A stretch of 64,000 nucleotides of DNA from Staphylococcus equorum (lineage in GTDB: Bacteria > Bacillota > Bacilli > Staphylococcales > Staphylococcaceae): the NCBI RefSeq assembly GCF_029024965.1, contig NZ_CP118982.1:1922001-1986000 (forward strand), written 5' to 3'. Made by a program: the position numbers and the translations under genes. Below are positions 1-9,049 of the stretch, piece after piece (position 1 is the first letter of the stretch; every line of letters begins with the position of its first letter). The notes beneath the pieces are model-generated. The model had not been told where the DNA came from, made no database searches, and saw only the letters and a program-made list of their open reading frames with translations.

Positions 1-1720
1 CACGCTCATGTAAAATATCAGATAGATTTAATAATTTTTCTCTTTCAGTTTCAACAAGTTTAGATACTGGTATACCTGTCCAAGAACTAACAATATCGCC
101 AATTTCTTCATCTGTAACAATTTCGCGAATGATGCGATCATTATCACCATTTTGTTCGTTTTGGAACGCATCTTCAAGTTCACGTAATTCTTTTTCTAAT
201 TCTGGAATTTTACCATGTTGTAATTCCGCTGCTTTTTCTAAATCATAATTATTTTCAGCATCTTCTAATGCTTTTCTACTTTCATCTAATTCTGTACGTT
301 TTTCTTGTAGTTTTGCTATTTTACCTTTTTCTTCTTCAACACGAGATTGTATTGCATTTTGTTTTTCTTTTTCATTAGATAATTCTTGTTGCAATTCTTG
401 TAAACGCTGTTTACTTAAATTATCAGATTCATTTTTTAAGGCGCTTTCCTCAATTTCTAATTGCATTACACGTCTATTGACTTGATCTAGTTCAGTAGGA
501 TTGGAACCCATCTCAGTGCGGATCGTTGCACACGCTTGATCCACTAAATCAATCGCTTTATCAGGTAAAAAACGATCTGTAATATAGCGATCTGATAATT
601 CTGCAGCAGCTACGATTGCTTTATCTTGTATACGGACACCATGATACACTTCGTAACGTTCTTTTAGTCCACGTAAAATTGAAATTGTGTCTTCTACATC
701 AGGTTCAGATACATTTACTTTTTGGAAACGACGTTCTAAAGCCGAATCTTTTTCAATATATTCTCTATATTCATTCAATGTTGTTGCACCAATACAATGT
801 AATTCGCCACGTGCAAGCATAGGTTTCAACATATTCCCAGCATCCATAGCACCTTCTGTTTTACCTGCACCAACAAGCATATGAATTTCATCAATAAATA
901 ATAAAATTCTGCCATCTGAATCTTTCACTTCTTTTAATACTGCTTTCAAACGTTCTTCAAATTCACCACGATATTTAGCACCTGCTACAAGTGCACTTAA
1001 ATCTAATTCGAAAATTGTTTTATCTAGTAAAGATTCAGGTACGTCTTTACGCACAATACGTTGAGCTAGTCCTTCAACAATTGCTGTTTTACCAACGCCA
1101 GGTTCACCTATCAATACTGGATTATTTTTTGTTTTTCTACTTAAAATTCTGACTGTATTTCTAATTTCTTCGTCACGACCTATGACTGGATCCATATTCC
1201 CTTTACGTACTTCTTCAACTAGATCGCGACCATATTTTTCTAATGCTTCATAATTTGATTCTGGATTTTGTGACGTCACGTGATTACCTCCTCTTATTTT
1301 TTTAATAATTTCTTCGATGACTTCTTTTTTGTTACCGACAAACTGTTTTGTTGTTTCATCAATTTCCATGGCAGAAACTATAAGATGTTCCATAGATATA
1401 TATTCATCTTCATAGGAATTCATATAAAATTCTGCTTTATTTAAAAGTTCGTTTGCTTTAGGGCTGATGTATTGCCCATATTGAATGTTTTCTCCTTGAA
1501 CCGATGGATATTTTTTTAATTTTTCATTATATGCATTAACAAGTTGTTCTGTATTAATATTTGCTCTTTCTAGAACACTTTTAAATAGGCTTTCATTTTC
1601 TTCAAGTGCTGCTTTAAGCACAGCTTCAATTTCTATATTTTGGTTCTCATTTTCTTTTGCCAATTCAACTGCTTTTTGTAAAGCACCTTGAACTGCATAG
1701 GTCATTTGATTAATATCCAA
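1..1720 (-). CDS. clpB: ATP-dependent chaperone ClpB (N-terminal part; 3' end outside window)
   Basis: Hsp100 disaggregase that threads proteins out of aggregates with DnaK/DnaJ in the cytosol. About 573 residues are visible out of roughly 870 expected: the N-terminal Clp domain (about 1-145), the first AAA+ domain with Walker [10 protein letters not shown] near residue 205 and Walker B LFIDEIH, then the long charged coiled-coil M domain (roughly 400-530, rich in E, K and Q). The start chosen is TTG (codon at 1718-1720), giving [13 protein letters not shown], because a GTGAGGTG ribosome site lies 7 bases upstream; the next ATG is five codons in. The gene is headed by a CtsR operator and a SigA promoter, so it belongs to the CtsR heat-shock regulon. 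Identity is very secure; only truncation by the window edge limits the description. Confidence 0.97.
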   Translation of the reverse strand, partial: MDINQMTYAVQGALQKAVELAKENENQNIEIEAVLKAALEENESLFKSVLERANINTEQLVNAYNEKLKKYPSVQGENIQYGQYISPKANELLNKAEFYMNSYEDEYISMEHLIVSAMEIDETTKQFVGNKKEVIEEIIKKIRGGNHVTSQNPESNYEALEKYGRDLVEEVRKGNMDPVIGRDEEIRNTVRILSRKTKNNPVLIGEPGVGKTAIVEGLAQRIVRKDVPESLLDKTIFELDLSALVAGAKYRGEFEERLKAVLKEVKDSDGRILLFIDEIHMLVGAGKTEGAMDAGNMLKPMLARGELHCIGATTLNEYREYIEKDSALERRFQKVNVSEPDVEDTISILRGLKERYEVYHGVRIQDKAIVAAAELSDRYITDRFLPDKAIDLVDQACATIRTEMGSNPTELDQVNRRVMQLEIEESALKNESDNLSKQRLQELQQELSNEKEKQNAIQSRVEEEKGKIAKLQEKRTELDESRKALEDAENNYDLEKAAELQHGKIPELEKELRELEDAFQNEQNGDNDRIIREIVTDEEIGDIVSSWTGIPVSKLVETEREKLLNLSDILHER

Positions 1721-1763
1721 AATGATTCACCTCACCATTAAAAGTTTGATCAAAATAAATCAA

Positions 1764-1787
1764 GTTTGACTTTGACTTTCTTTGACC
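1764..1787 (-). promoter_or_regulatory. CtsR operator of clpB with an extra third heptamer
   Basis: On the minus strand GGTCAAA, spacer GAA, AGTCAAA (1771-1787) matches the CtsR consensus RGTCAAA-NAN-RGTCAAA exactly. A further GTCAAA half-site follows at once (1764-1770). The box lies just downstream of the -10 hexamer, where a bound repressor would block initiation. CtsR repression of clp genes is established in low-GC Gram-positives; its action here is inferred from the site. Confidence 0.88.
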
Positions 1788-1795
1788 TTAATTTA

Positions 1796-1824
1796 ATTAT
1801 AGTCTTTTCCATTTAAATAATCAA
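1796..1824 (-). promoter_or_regulatory. SigA-type promoter of clpB
   Basis: On the minus strand: -35 TTGATT (1819-1824), a 17-base spacer and -10 TATAAT (1796-1801). The CtsR box begins 8 bases downstream. It is the best promoter match in the clpB upstream region. Confidence 0.8.
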
Positions 1825-1947
1825 CAAATTAGTCTACATTTTAAAATTTATTTCACCTATTTATAAGTCAATGTCTATCAGTCTTTTGCCCATTTTTCAC
1901 TACGCTTAAACACTGTTTTTCCCGCTTTTAAATAGCGTGGTAAAAAC

Positions 1948-1975
1948 TTGATTAAAAAGTATATTCTGCTAGACT
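1948..1975 (+). promoter_or_regulatory. candidate promoter of the NTF2-like gene
   Basis: -35 TTGATT (1948-1953), 16-base spacer and a weak -10 TAGACT (1970-1975), 35 bases ahead of the start codon at 2010. The -10 match is only moderate. Confidence 0.35.
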
Positions 1976-2009
1976 TCTTGTAACTTTACAATAAAGGAAG
2001 TGTCCAAAA

Positions 2010-2429
2010 ATGACTGAAGAAATCAAAGTGCCTGTCCCACCTTTCAATGCACAGAGCGCCTTACAAAAAGTGAAAATGGCAGAAACTACATGGAATACTA
2101 GAGATCCAGAAAAAGTATGCTTAGCATATACAGAAGATTCAGTTTGGCGAAACCGTAGTGAATTTTTCGAAGGTCGTGAGCAAATTAAAGCATTTCTTTA
2201 TAGAAAATGGGATAAAGAACTAAATTATAAATTAATGAAAGAATTGTGGTGCTATACTGACAACCGTATATCTGTTAGATTTGAATACGAATGGCGAGAT
2301 GCAAGTACAAATCAGTGGATGCGTACGCATGGTAATGAACATTGGGAATTTAATGCTAATGGATTCATGACAAGACGTGATATGAGCGCGAATGATTACC
2401 CTATTCATGAAGCAGATAAAAAATATTGA
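2010..2429 (+). CDS. NTF2-like / DUF1348 family protein
   Basis: A 139-residue soluble protein of the SnoaL/NTF2-like superfamily, DUF1348 branch, a small cone-shaped alpha+beta barrel. Family hallmarks seen: an N-terminal helix with AETTWNTRDPEKV, then YTEDSVWRNRSEF, and the aromatic segments ELWCYTDNRISVRFEYEW and HGNEHWEFN. Members are often annotated as hypothetical; the true ligand or reaction is unknown. The start has a good site (AAAGGAAGTG, 6 bases upstream). It is a single-gene unit between the divergent clpB and the convergent acyltransferase pseudogene. Family assignment is firm, function is not. Confidence 0.85.
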   Translation: MTEEIKVPVPPFNAQSALQKVKMAETTWNTRDPEKVCLAYTEDSVWRNRSEFFEGREQIKAFLYRKWDKELNYKLMKELWCYTDNRISVRFEYEWRDASTNQWMRTHGNEHWEFNANGFMTRRDMSANDYPIHEADKKY

Positions 2430-2500
2430 AATTAAAATGTCCACTACATCATAGCGGTATTTTGTGACCACGTTTGACTAGTTAATACAACACTAGACAA

Positions 2501-2572
2501 AGACTACAGTTTGAAGCTATAGTCTTGGAAAGCATGCATAAAAATTATCGACAAAGCGTAAGACTTTGTCGA
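2501..2572. repeat. tandem hairpins between convergent genes, one of a degenerate repeat type
   Basis: Two inverted repeats follow one another: AGACTACAG/CTATAGTCT (2501-2525, one G-T pair) and TCGACAAAG/CTTTGTCGA (2548-2572, perfect 9-bp arms, 7-base loop). The second resembles sequences at 28491-28531 and 25833-25861. With the terminator at 2581-2603 they fill the gap between the NTF2-like gene and the OatA-type pseudogene. Confidence 0.6.
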
Positions 2573-2580
2573 CATTCTGA

Positions 2581-2612
2581 ACGTCCTCAAAAATTGAGGG
2601 CGTTTTATTATT
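2581..2612. terminator. Rho-independent terminator, probably bidirectional
   Basis: Arms ACGTCCTCAA and TTGAGGGCGT (10 bp with one G-T pair) and a 3-base loop, followed by TTTATTATTTT on the plus strand. It lies between two convergent genes. Confidence 0.7.
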
Positions 2613-2651
2613 TTAATTATACACTTCCTCATATTACTTCTTGTTTATTCA

Positions 2652-4465
2652 TCATTTTTTCGGAATTATATGTTTTAATATTTCATCAGTCATAGCTTCA
2701 ACACCTGACTTTTCTAAATGAATACCATCTGGTGCAAAGTATTCAGAGTGACCTGCAGAACGTTTGTACCAATCGATGAGCATGACATTATCATGTTCTT
2801 TAGCTGCATCATTCATCAGCGCATTAACGTGACTTTCATAATTTCTTGGTACTCGTGTGTTTATTAAATAAACTTAGCACTACCAAATTTACCAATTAAT
2901 TCATTTAATTGTTCTTTAGAAAAATCACCGTTTGTACCTAATTCTAATATGACTTGGTCATACTTTTTATTATATTGCCGTTCCACTAACGGTATAGCAT
3001 CATATAAATTTCGTCCAACTTCACCGTCAATTTTAGCATTAGGCACACGCGAATTTAGATGTTGACCAATATCAACCATAACTGAATCACCAATAAACAA
3101 CGGTTTTAAATCCGTGTACACTTTATTATCCTTATCCTTTTTAAAATTTGCATTACCTAAGAAATTAACATCATCTACTGGTATTGGATGCACTAAAGTT
3201 TTATCAATTTTTTCTGTATTAAAAGTCGTCTTTTTATTTGAATCTGTATCTTTACCTAAATGATCAAAAGCGCCTACAAAAACGAAGAGCGTTGGAATCA
3301 CAATAAGAGTTAATATTACAGTTCTAATAAATCGAACTTTATTAAGCTTTTTAAACGTAAATATTTTAAAACCATTTTTCCTAAACGGTGTCTCAATATA
3401 ACGATAAGATAATTCTGCGAAAATAGCTGTGAAAGTTAAGTCTATAATATAAACGTAAACAGGTATTTGACCGTCTACATAATAAGCATGTAAAAAACTA
3501 ATAATTGGAAAATGCCATAAATATAAACTATACGAGCGTTTGCCAATATAGACAAACAAACGGTTACCAATAATTTTAGCGAAATAACCAGATGGATGTA
3601 CTACGCTAATTATCACAAATAAAGTTAATGTGGATATTAAATAGAATCCTCCATTATATATCCAACTACTATCATCACTTACTTTGAAAAACACTAACAA
3701 TAGTCCTAGTAAAGCGAACATGCCTATACTATCAATTATATTGCGCAAAATGATATTAGGGTCTTTTTTTAGTTTGAATGGAGGCCAAATAAATGCAAGG
3801 ATTACCCCTAACAACATTGTCTGTAGTCTCGTATCAGTCCCAAAATACACACGAGAATGTGATGAATGTGGCCCTGAAATAATGACCATCGTCAATAAAG
3901 AAATGATTGATGTCGCTAAAAAAATCAAGATGACATTACGACGTTTTTTCATTGTTAAAAGCAACATTATCAAAATTACCGGAAAAAATATGTAGAATTG
4001 TTCTTCAATCGCAAGCGACCATAAATGTTTAAGTGGCATGAATGCAAACTGTTCAAAATAATTAACATCTGTTGCTATATACCACCAATTAGATACATAA
4101 AGAAATGCCGCAAATGCATCATGTTTTATGCTAACAATATGTTCAGGTTTAAAGATAAGTGTAGCCAATGTAACTACAAGTACTAATACGAAAACTGCAG
4201 GTATAAGTCTTTTAACTCGACGCAACCAAAATTGTTTCAAATTTATAATACCTGTTTCTTCATATTCTTTTAACAATAAACTCGTTATTAGATAACCTGA
4301 TATAACAAAAAAAGTATCGACACCAATGAAACCACCAGATAACCATTGTTTATTTAAATGATATATGATAATTCCAATTACTGATATTGCTCTCAATCCA
4401 TCTAGTCCTGGCATATAACGCGTATGCCGTTGTATACCATTACGCTGATTCAAATTATTTTTCAT
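2652..4465 (-). pseudogene. OatA-type peptidoglycan O-acetyltransferase, split by a one-base frameshift
   Basis: Acyltransferase-3 membrane protein with a C-terminal extracytoplasmic SGNH domain. This family acetylates MurNAc O-6 and confers lysozyme resistance. The N-terminus reads MPGLDGLRAISVIGIIIYHL, then about ten membrane segments, then the SGNH block I motif GDSVMVDIG. The frame stops at 2864 after KFGSAKFI. In another frame the sequence continues VYLINTRVPRNYESHVNA and on to DGIHL (catalytic Asp/His) and a TGA at 2652-2654. Restoring one A in the A-run near 2876-2879 would give about 604 residues, the normal OatA length (603 in S. aureus). Staphylococci can carry two paralogues; this clpB-linked copy may be the second one. 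A sequencing error in the homopolymer cannot be excluded. Confidence 0.85.
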
Positions 4466-4626
4466 TTTATCTCAAACTTTCTTCATTAAAATGTATAAAT
4501 GACTGTATGTATAGTAACGTATTACAAAAGTCATTGTAATGCTTTTGTAATATAACTGCAATACTTTTAATGAATTGAGCAATATAAAATTAAACATTTT
4601 AAATTGCTTGTATTTTAGAAGACAAA

Positions 4627-4679
4627 AAAACTAGTCTAAGTAAAAGTACATTTGAAAATGTACTTACTAGACTAGTTTT
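4627..4679 (-). terminator. terminator downstream of sufT
   Basis: Long inverted repeat: AAAACTAGTCTA (4627-4638) pairs with TAGACTAGTTTT (4668-4679), enclosing a second short stem (AGTACAT/ATGTACT). On the minus strand it follows the sufT stop and ends in a T-run. Confidence 0.75.
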
Positions 4680-4697
4680 CATTCTACATATTAAAGC

Positions 4698-5006
4698 TTA
4701 GCTTACGCCTAAAGCAATCTTAGCGTAACGAGACATCTTATCTTTGCCCCATGGTGGACTCCAAACGATATTAATCTCTGTATCCTTAACTTCCGGAACT
4801 TCAGCTAATACTTCTTTTACTTGATTCATAATCTGCGGTCCCATTGGACAACCCATAGAAGTCAGTGTCATATCTACTGTGCATAAGCCTTCATCATCAA
4901 CATTCACATTATATATTAAGCCTAAGTTCACAATATCAATACCTAACTCAGGGTCAATTACCATTTCTAAAGCACCTAATATGCTATCTTTTAAATCTTC
5001 CTCCAT
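4698..5006 (-). CDS. sufT: SufT, DUF59/MIP18-family Fe-S maturation factor
   Basis: A 102-residue PaaD/MIP18-like protein that assists delivery of Fe-S clusters to client enzymes, in S. aureus including the lipoate-synthesis and aconitase branch. The family core is visible: DPELGIDIVNLGLIY, then TSMGCPMGP with the conserved Cys53, and WSPPW near the C-terminus. An in-frame GTG nine bases further upstream was not used, because its GTG is itself part of the GAGGTG ribosome site that serves the ATG at 5006. It is divergent from the HAD gene and followed by its own terminator. Fe-S carriers sufA and nfu and the Fe-S enzyme lipA also lie in this window. Confidence 0.88.
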   Translation of the reverse strand: MEEDLKDSILGALEMVIDPELGIDIVNLGLIYNVNVDDEGLCTVDMTLTSMGCPMGPQIMNQVKEVLAEVPEVKDTEINIVWSPPWGKDKMSRYAKIALGVS

Positions 5007-5054
5007 AAATTTCACCTCTTCGTATTTAATCTTATTAACAATATATCAAATATC

Positions 5055-5082
5055 TTACAAAACGCCAATAAAATGCTATGAT
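5055..5082 (+). promoter_or_regulatory. candidate promoter of the Cof-type HAD gene
   Basis: -35 TTACAA (5055-5060), 16-base spacer and -10 TATGAT (5077-5082), 37 bases upstream of the ATG at 5120 and inside the sufT/HAD divergent gap. Confidence 0.45.
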
Positions 5083-5119
5083 ATTTATACATCAATTATC
5101 AAAGATTAAGGAGATTTAC

Positions 5120-5962
5120 ATGAAACCTTATTTAATTTGTCTAGATTTAGACGGAACACTTTTGAACGATGAAAAAGTGATCACACCATATACCAAAGAA
5201 GTACTAACAACTTTACAAAATCAAGGTCACAAATTAATGATTGCTACTGGTCGACCTTACAGAGCAAGCCAAATTTATTATCATGAACTTAATATGAATA
5301 CACCTGTCGTTAACTTTAACGGCGCATTTGTACATCATCCAAAAGATGATCAATTTGAAACAATGCATGAAAGACTAGATTTTGATTTAGCTCGAAATAT
5401 TATTCAATCTTTAAATGATTTTGGCGTTACTAATATTATTGCAGAAGTGAAAGATTATGTATTTCTTAATAGCTATGATCAAAAATTATTCGATGGTTTT
5501 TCCATGGGTACGCCAAAAATTGAAACAGGCGATTTACTTACATGTTTAAATGAATCACCGACTTCAATTTTAGTAGAAGCAGAAGAATTTATGATTCCTA
5601 GAGTTAAACAAATGCTTACACGATTCTATGCAGAAAATATTGAACACCGTAGATGGGGTTCACCTTTCCCAGTTATAGAAATCGTAAAACAAGGTATCAG
5701 CAAAGCACGCGGTATTGATTATGTTAAAACACATTTAGATATTGATAGAAATCATATTATCGCATTCGGTGATGAAGATAATGATTTAGAAATGATTAAA
5801 TACGCAAAACACGGTATCGCAATGGAAAATGGCTTGGATGAGTTAAAACATATTGCGAATGAAGTCACGCATTCAAATAATAATGATGGTATTGGTCGTT
5901 ATTTAAATGATTACTTCCAATTAAACATTCCATATGAAGTAACTGTAAAATCTTATATTTAG
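5120..5962 (+). CDS. Cof-type HAD-IIB phosphatase
   Basis: A 280-residue haloacid-dehalogenase superfamily hydrolase of the Cof subfamily, cytosolic sugar-phosphate or flavin-phosphate phosphatases. Motif I is DLDGTLLND (nucleophile Asp9, acid Asp11), motif II is IATGRP, the Lys of motif III is in KQGISKARG, and motif IV is FGDEDNDLEMI. The start is ATG 5120, preceded by AAGGAGATTTAC; an upstream in-frame ATG at 5078 lacks a ribosome site. The cdr gene follows 32 bases later with its own GGAGG, so the two are probably cotranscribed. Specific substrate unknown. Confidence 0.9.
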   Translation: MKPYLICLDLDGTLLNDEKVITPYTKEVLTTLQNQGHKLMIATGRPYRASQIYYHELNMNTPVVNFNGAFVHHPKDDQFETMHERLDFDLARNIIQSLNDFGVTNIIAEVKDYVFLNSYDQKLFDGFSMGTPKIETGDLLTCLNESPTSILVEAEEFMIPRVKQMLTRFYAENIEHRRWGSPFPVIEIVKQGISKARGIDYVKTHLDIDRNHIIAFGDEDNDLEMIKYAKHGIAMENGLDELKHIANEVTHSNNNDGIGRYLNDYFQLNIPYEVTVKSYI

Positions 5963-5994
5963 TATGAGAATTACTCACTAGGAGGCAATTTATT

Positions 5995-7317
5995 ATGAAT
6001 AAGATCATAGTCGTTGGTGCTGTTGCTGGTGGTGCGACTGTCGCCAGCCAAATAAGAAGATTAGATCAAGAAAGTGAAATCATTGTCTTCGAGAAAGATC
6101 GTGATATGAGTTTTGCAAACTGCGCCTTGCCTTATTATTTAGGAAACGTCGTAGCATCAAGAGATCAAATACTAGAAGCAACACCAGAATCATTTTACGA
6201 CGCTAAACAGATTGTAGTGAAACCTTATCATGAAGTAACCTCAATCAATGATACTTCACAAACCATAACTGTTTACGATTACACCCAAGATAAAACCTTT
6301 GAAGAACGATATGACACATTAATTCTAAGCCCTGGCTGTAGTGCTAATACGTTAAACTTAAATAGCGATATGACATTCACTTTAAGAAATATGGAAGATA
6401 CAGATGCAATTGAAGACTTTATTGAAGCTAACCAAGTTAAAAAAGCGCTCGTTATCGGCGCTGGCTATATTGGTTTAGAAATTATAGATAATTTATATGA
6501 AAGAGGTATCGCACCTACGTTAGTTCATCGCTCAACACATCTCAACAAATTAATGGACGAAGACATGAATCAGCCAATTATCGATGAAATTGAAAAAAGA
6601 CATATAGACTATCGTTTAAATGAACAAGTATCCAAAGTTATTGGTAATGAAGTTCACTTTAAGTCGGGTAAAGTCGAAGATTATGACCTTATAATAGAAG
6701 GTATCGGAGTCAAACCAAATTCAGCATTTATTGAGTCATCCAATGTCATTCTAGATGACAAGAGCTATGTGCCAGTGAATGATCAATTTCAAACTAACAT
6801 TCCTAATATCTATGCTTTAGGTGATATTATCACTTCACATTATCGCCATGTAGATTTAAATGCACATATCCCGTTAGCTTGGGGTGCACATCGTGGTGCA
6901 AGCATCATTGCAGAACAATTAGCCGGTGACCCATCTATACAATTTAAAGGTTACTTAGGTTCAAATATTGTAAAATTTTTCGATTATACTTTTGCAAGTG
7001 TCGGTGTATCTCCACAGGAACTTTCGAACTTCGACTATGAAACTGTTGACGCCAAACAAGGAGAACATGCAGGTTATTATCCAGGTAATACAAAGTTACA
7101 TTTACGCATTCATTTTGACAAAACGAACCGACGTATTTTACGTGCCGCTGCTGTTGGAAAGAAAGGTGCAGACAAACGTATAGATGTGCTGTCTATGGCA
7201 ATGATGCATAAATTAACTATAGACGAATTAACAGAATTTGAAGTTGCTTATGCCCCACCCTATAGTAGACCTAAAGATATCATTAATATGATTGGTTACA
7301 AAGCACGCAATAAATAG
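5995..7317 (+). CDS. cdr: CoA-disulfide reductase
   Basis: FAD-dependent pyridine nucleotide disulfide oxidoreductase that reduces CoA disulfide with NADPH. This is the main low-molecular-weight thiol redox enzyme of staphylococci alongside bacillithiol. It has 440 residues (S. aureus 438). The FAD motif is [14 protein letters not shown] and the single redox Cys43 sits in NCALPYY. The NAD(P)H motif is [11 protein letters not shown], the second FAD motif is YALGDI, and a C-terminal dimerisation domain completes it. There is a strong AGGAGG site before ATG 5995, and the gene lies downstream of the HAD gene in an apparent two-gene unit. Confidence 0.95.
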   Translation: MNKIIVVGAVAGGATVASQIRRLDQESEIIVFEKDRDMSFANCALPYYLGNVVASRDQILEATPESFYDAKQIVVKPYHEVTSINDTSQTITVYDYTQDKTFEERYDTLILSPGCSANTLNLNSDMTFTLRNMEDTDAIEDFIEANQVKKALVIGAGYIGLEIIDNLYERGIAPTLVHRSTHLNKLMDEDMNQPIIDEIEKRHIDYRLNEQVSKVIGNEVHFKSGKVEDYDLIIEGIGVKPNSAFIESSNVILDDKSYVPVNDQFQTNIPNIYALGDIITSHYRHVDLNAHIPLAWGAHRGASIIAEQLAGDPSIQFKGYLGSNIVKFFDYTFASVGVSPQELSNFDYETVDAKQGEHAGYYPGNTKLHLRIHFDKTNRRILRAAAVGKKGADKRIDVLSMAMMHKLTIDELTEFEVAYAPPYSRPKDIINMIGYKARNK

Positions 7318-7334
7318 CACTAGTGATTCAAACT

Positions 7335-7369
7335 AAAAGGGACCTTCCAAAATTGGAAGATCCCTTTTT
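7335..7369. terminator. bidirectional terminator between cdr and yisL-like gene
   Basis: AAAAGGGACCTTCCAA (7335-7350) pairs with TTGGAAGATCCCTTTT with one mismatch around a 2-3 base loop, flanked by A- and T-runs; it lies between convergent genes. Confidence 0.85.
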
Positions 7370-7398
7370 AATTAAACTTGATTTATGTTTTAAATTTT

Positions 7399-7788
7399 TT
7401 ATAAACCAAATAGTTGCGTAATTGGTCCCCATGGCAAGATAACACCTAAAAGCATAGTAATTAAAATAACAATAATCGTTGTCCACAATAAACTATGACT
7501 TGATTGACCTTTTTTACGTTTTGCAAGTGACACTTCCATAAGTGCAACTACTGCTACGCCACCAATCATTTTCAACGTAAGTAACATATGCCCGCCAGCG
7601 TTACCAGATGAGAATGCTTGAATCCATGTCCAAAAACCTGAAATTAAAACTAATACCATAAACACTCTTAAGAGCATATGAATTGGTTTAAAGTAAGGTG
7701 ATGCGCCTTGTTTTACTGAAAAATTAAAATAAGCAGCAAAGAACAAGATTACTAATAACACCCAACTTGCAATATGCATGTGTAACAT
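7399..7788 (-). CDS. YisL/UPF0344 (DUF1516) membrane protein
   Basis: A 129-residue integral membrane protein with four hydrophobic segments ([42 protein letters not shown] and [20 protein letters not shown]), the size and shape of the UPF0344/YisL family. No function is established. The start is ATG 7788, behind GGGGG nine bases upstream; the frame stays open 20 codons further but without a ribosome site. It is transcribed alone, convergent with cdr. Confidence 0.85.
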   Translation of the reverse strand: MLHMHIASWVLLVILFFAAYFNFSVKQGASPYFKPIHMLLRVFMVLVLISGFWTWIQAFSSGNAGGHMLLTLKMIGGVAVVALMEVSLAKRKKGQSSHSLLWTTIIVILITMLLGVILPWGPITQLFGL

Positions 7789-7987
7789 AATATATAACCC
7801 CCACACAATTTTTACTTCAATAATATGTAAAACAGAAGTATGTTGCACCTTTTAATTAGTAAAATAAAAAGTGCCTTTCTTAATCATACTCAAAATAAGT
7901 ATATTTTTCAAAAAAGAAATTCTGCACTACTTATTTTATTTGAATATGCCGGTTATTGCAATGTTAATTCTATTTTTCGCATATTAA

Positions 7988-8016
7988 AACCGGGCATCAC
8001 ATATGTCAGCCCGGTT
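7988..8016 (-). terminator. terminator of the FAH-family gene
   Basis: Perfect stem AACCGGGC (7988-7995) / GCCCGGTT (8009-8016) with a 13-base loop, 15 bases after the stop codon of the gene at 8031-8936; on the minus strand it is followed by TTTTAAT. Confidence 0.75.
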
Positions 8017-8030
8017 AATATATCTATCGT

Positions 8031-8936
8031 TTATTTTTCTGCGATAAAATTAGTCAGTGTACCAATATTATCAATTGTAACTTTAACTTCATCACCTGGT
8101 TGTAAAAATTGCGGAGGTTTCATTCCTGCACCTACGCCAGCAGGTGTGCCAGTTGCAATAATATCACCTGGATGTAAAGCAACATATTTAGAAATTTCTT
8201 CAATTAATTCATCTATTTTAAGAATCATTGCACTCGTATTACCATCTTGACGAATATCATTGTTTACTTTTGTAACAATATTCACGTCTTCAGGTGTAGG
8301 TAATTCATCTTTAGTTACGATGTAAGGTCCAACGGGGCATCCTCCAGTTAAACTTTTAGATAAGAATGCTTGATCTTGTGCATCTTGAGCTTTACGGTCT
8401 GTAACATCATTAATAATTGTATAACCATAAATGTAATCTAATGCTAAGCCTTTTGGTATTTTTTCACCAGATTTTCCAATAACAATACCTAATTCACCTT
8501 CATAATCTAATTGATCTGTAATATCTTTATGATTAGGAATTGTACTATTATCTCCAGTTAATGAAGAAGCGGCTTTAGTAAATACGTACAAGCGTTGAAC
8601 TTCGTGATTTAATTCGTTAGCATGATCTTGATAATTACGTCCAAAGGCAATGACATTATTAGTTGGTGTTACTGGTGGTAAAAATTCAATGTCAGCAAAT
8701 TGTACTTTATAATCTTCGCCTTTACCACTATCTTCTGCAGCAACAACTGCTTTACGAACTTCTTCTTGAAAATCTACGACTTGGTTTTGTTGAAGGCCGT
8801 CTAATAACGTTTTAGGATGGAACGCACCCTCCGAAAAATCTGCAAAAACTTTTTGTAAGTCCCACGCAGCTTCTTCACGTTTTACTTTCACACCATATGA
8901 TGTCTGTCCTTCATGTCTGAATGATAGGAATTTCAT
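8031..8936 (-). CDS. fumarylacetoacetate hydrolase family protein
   Basis: A 301-residue enzyme of the FAH superfamily: metal-dependent hydrolases or decarboxylases of acylpyruvates and beta-keto acids, including oxaloacetate decarboxylase-like members. The fold core is visible from about residue 95: [15 protein letters not shown], then the metal ligands in [12 protein letters not shown] (two Glu), [13 protein letters not shown] with its Asp, and the terminal loop [15 protein letters not shown]. The start ATG 8936 has GAGGAG upstream. It is probably a single gene with its own terminator. The exact substrate cannot be read from sequence. Confidence 0.88.
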   Translation of the reverse strand: MKFLSFRHEGQTSYGVKVKREEAAWDLQKVFADFSEGAFHPKTLLDGLQQNQVVDFQEEVRKAVVAAEDSGKGEDYKVQFADIEFLPPVTPTNNVIAFGRNYQDHANELNHEVQRLYVFTKAASSLTGDNSTIPNHKDITDQLDYEGELGIVIGKSGEKIPKGLALDYIYGYTIINDVTDRKAQDAQDQAFLSKSLTGGCPVGPYIVTKDELPTPEDVNIVTKVNNDIRQDGNTSAMILKIDELIEEISKYVALHPGDIIATGTPAGVGAGMKPPQFLQPGDEVKVTIDNIGTLTNFIAEK

Positions 8937-9010
8937 TCAATATCAGCTCCTCATCTATATCTTATTACATATTATAACTATATTTACTACTAAATAACAA
9001 ATAAATAACT

Positions 9011-9027
9011 AGAATTTTCAAAATTCT
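9011..9027. repeat. perfect 17-base palindrome between DUF418 and FAH genes
   Basis: AGAATTTT-C-AAAATTCT. It lies 75-90 bases upstream of the FAH start and just after the DUF418 stop. It may be an operator or a weak terminator. It resembles half of a CodY box but lacks the full AATTTTCWGAAAATT. Confidence 0.4.
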
Positions 9028-9049
9028 ATTGTTTTATGTCTAATGCGTC

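Noticed and set aside
7840..8250. 136-codon plus-strand frame across 7.8-8.25 kb
   Set aside because: It is antisense to the yisL-like leader and the FAH gene, contains the FAH terminator hairpin, and shows no coding pattern or start site.
9011..9027. Possible CodY box
   Set aside because: The palindrome AGAATTTTCAAAATTCT lacks the WGA core spacing of AATTTTCWGAAAATT; listed only as an unassigned palindrome.
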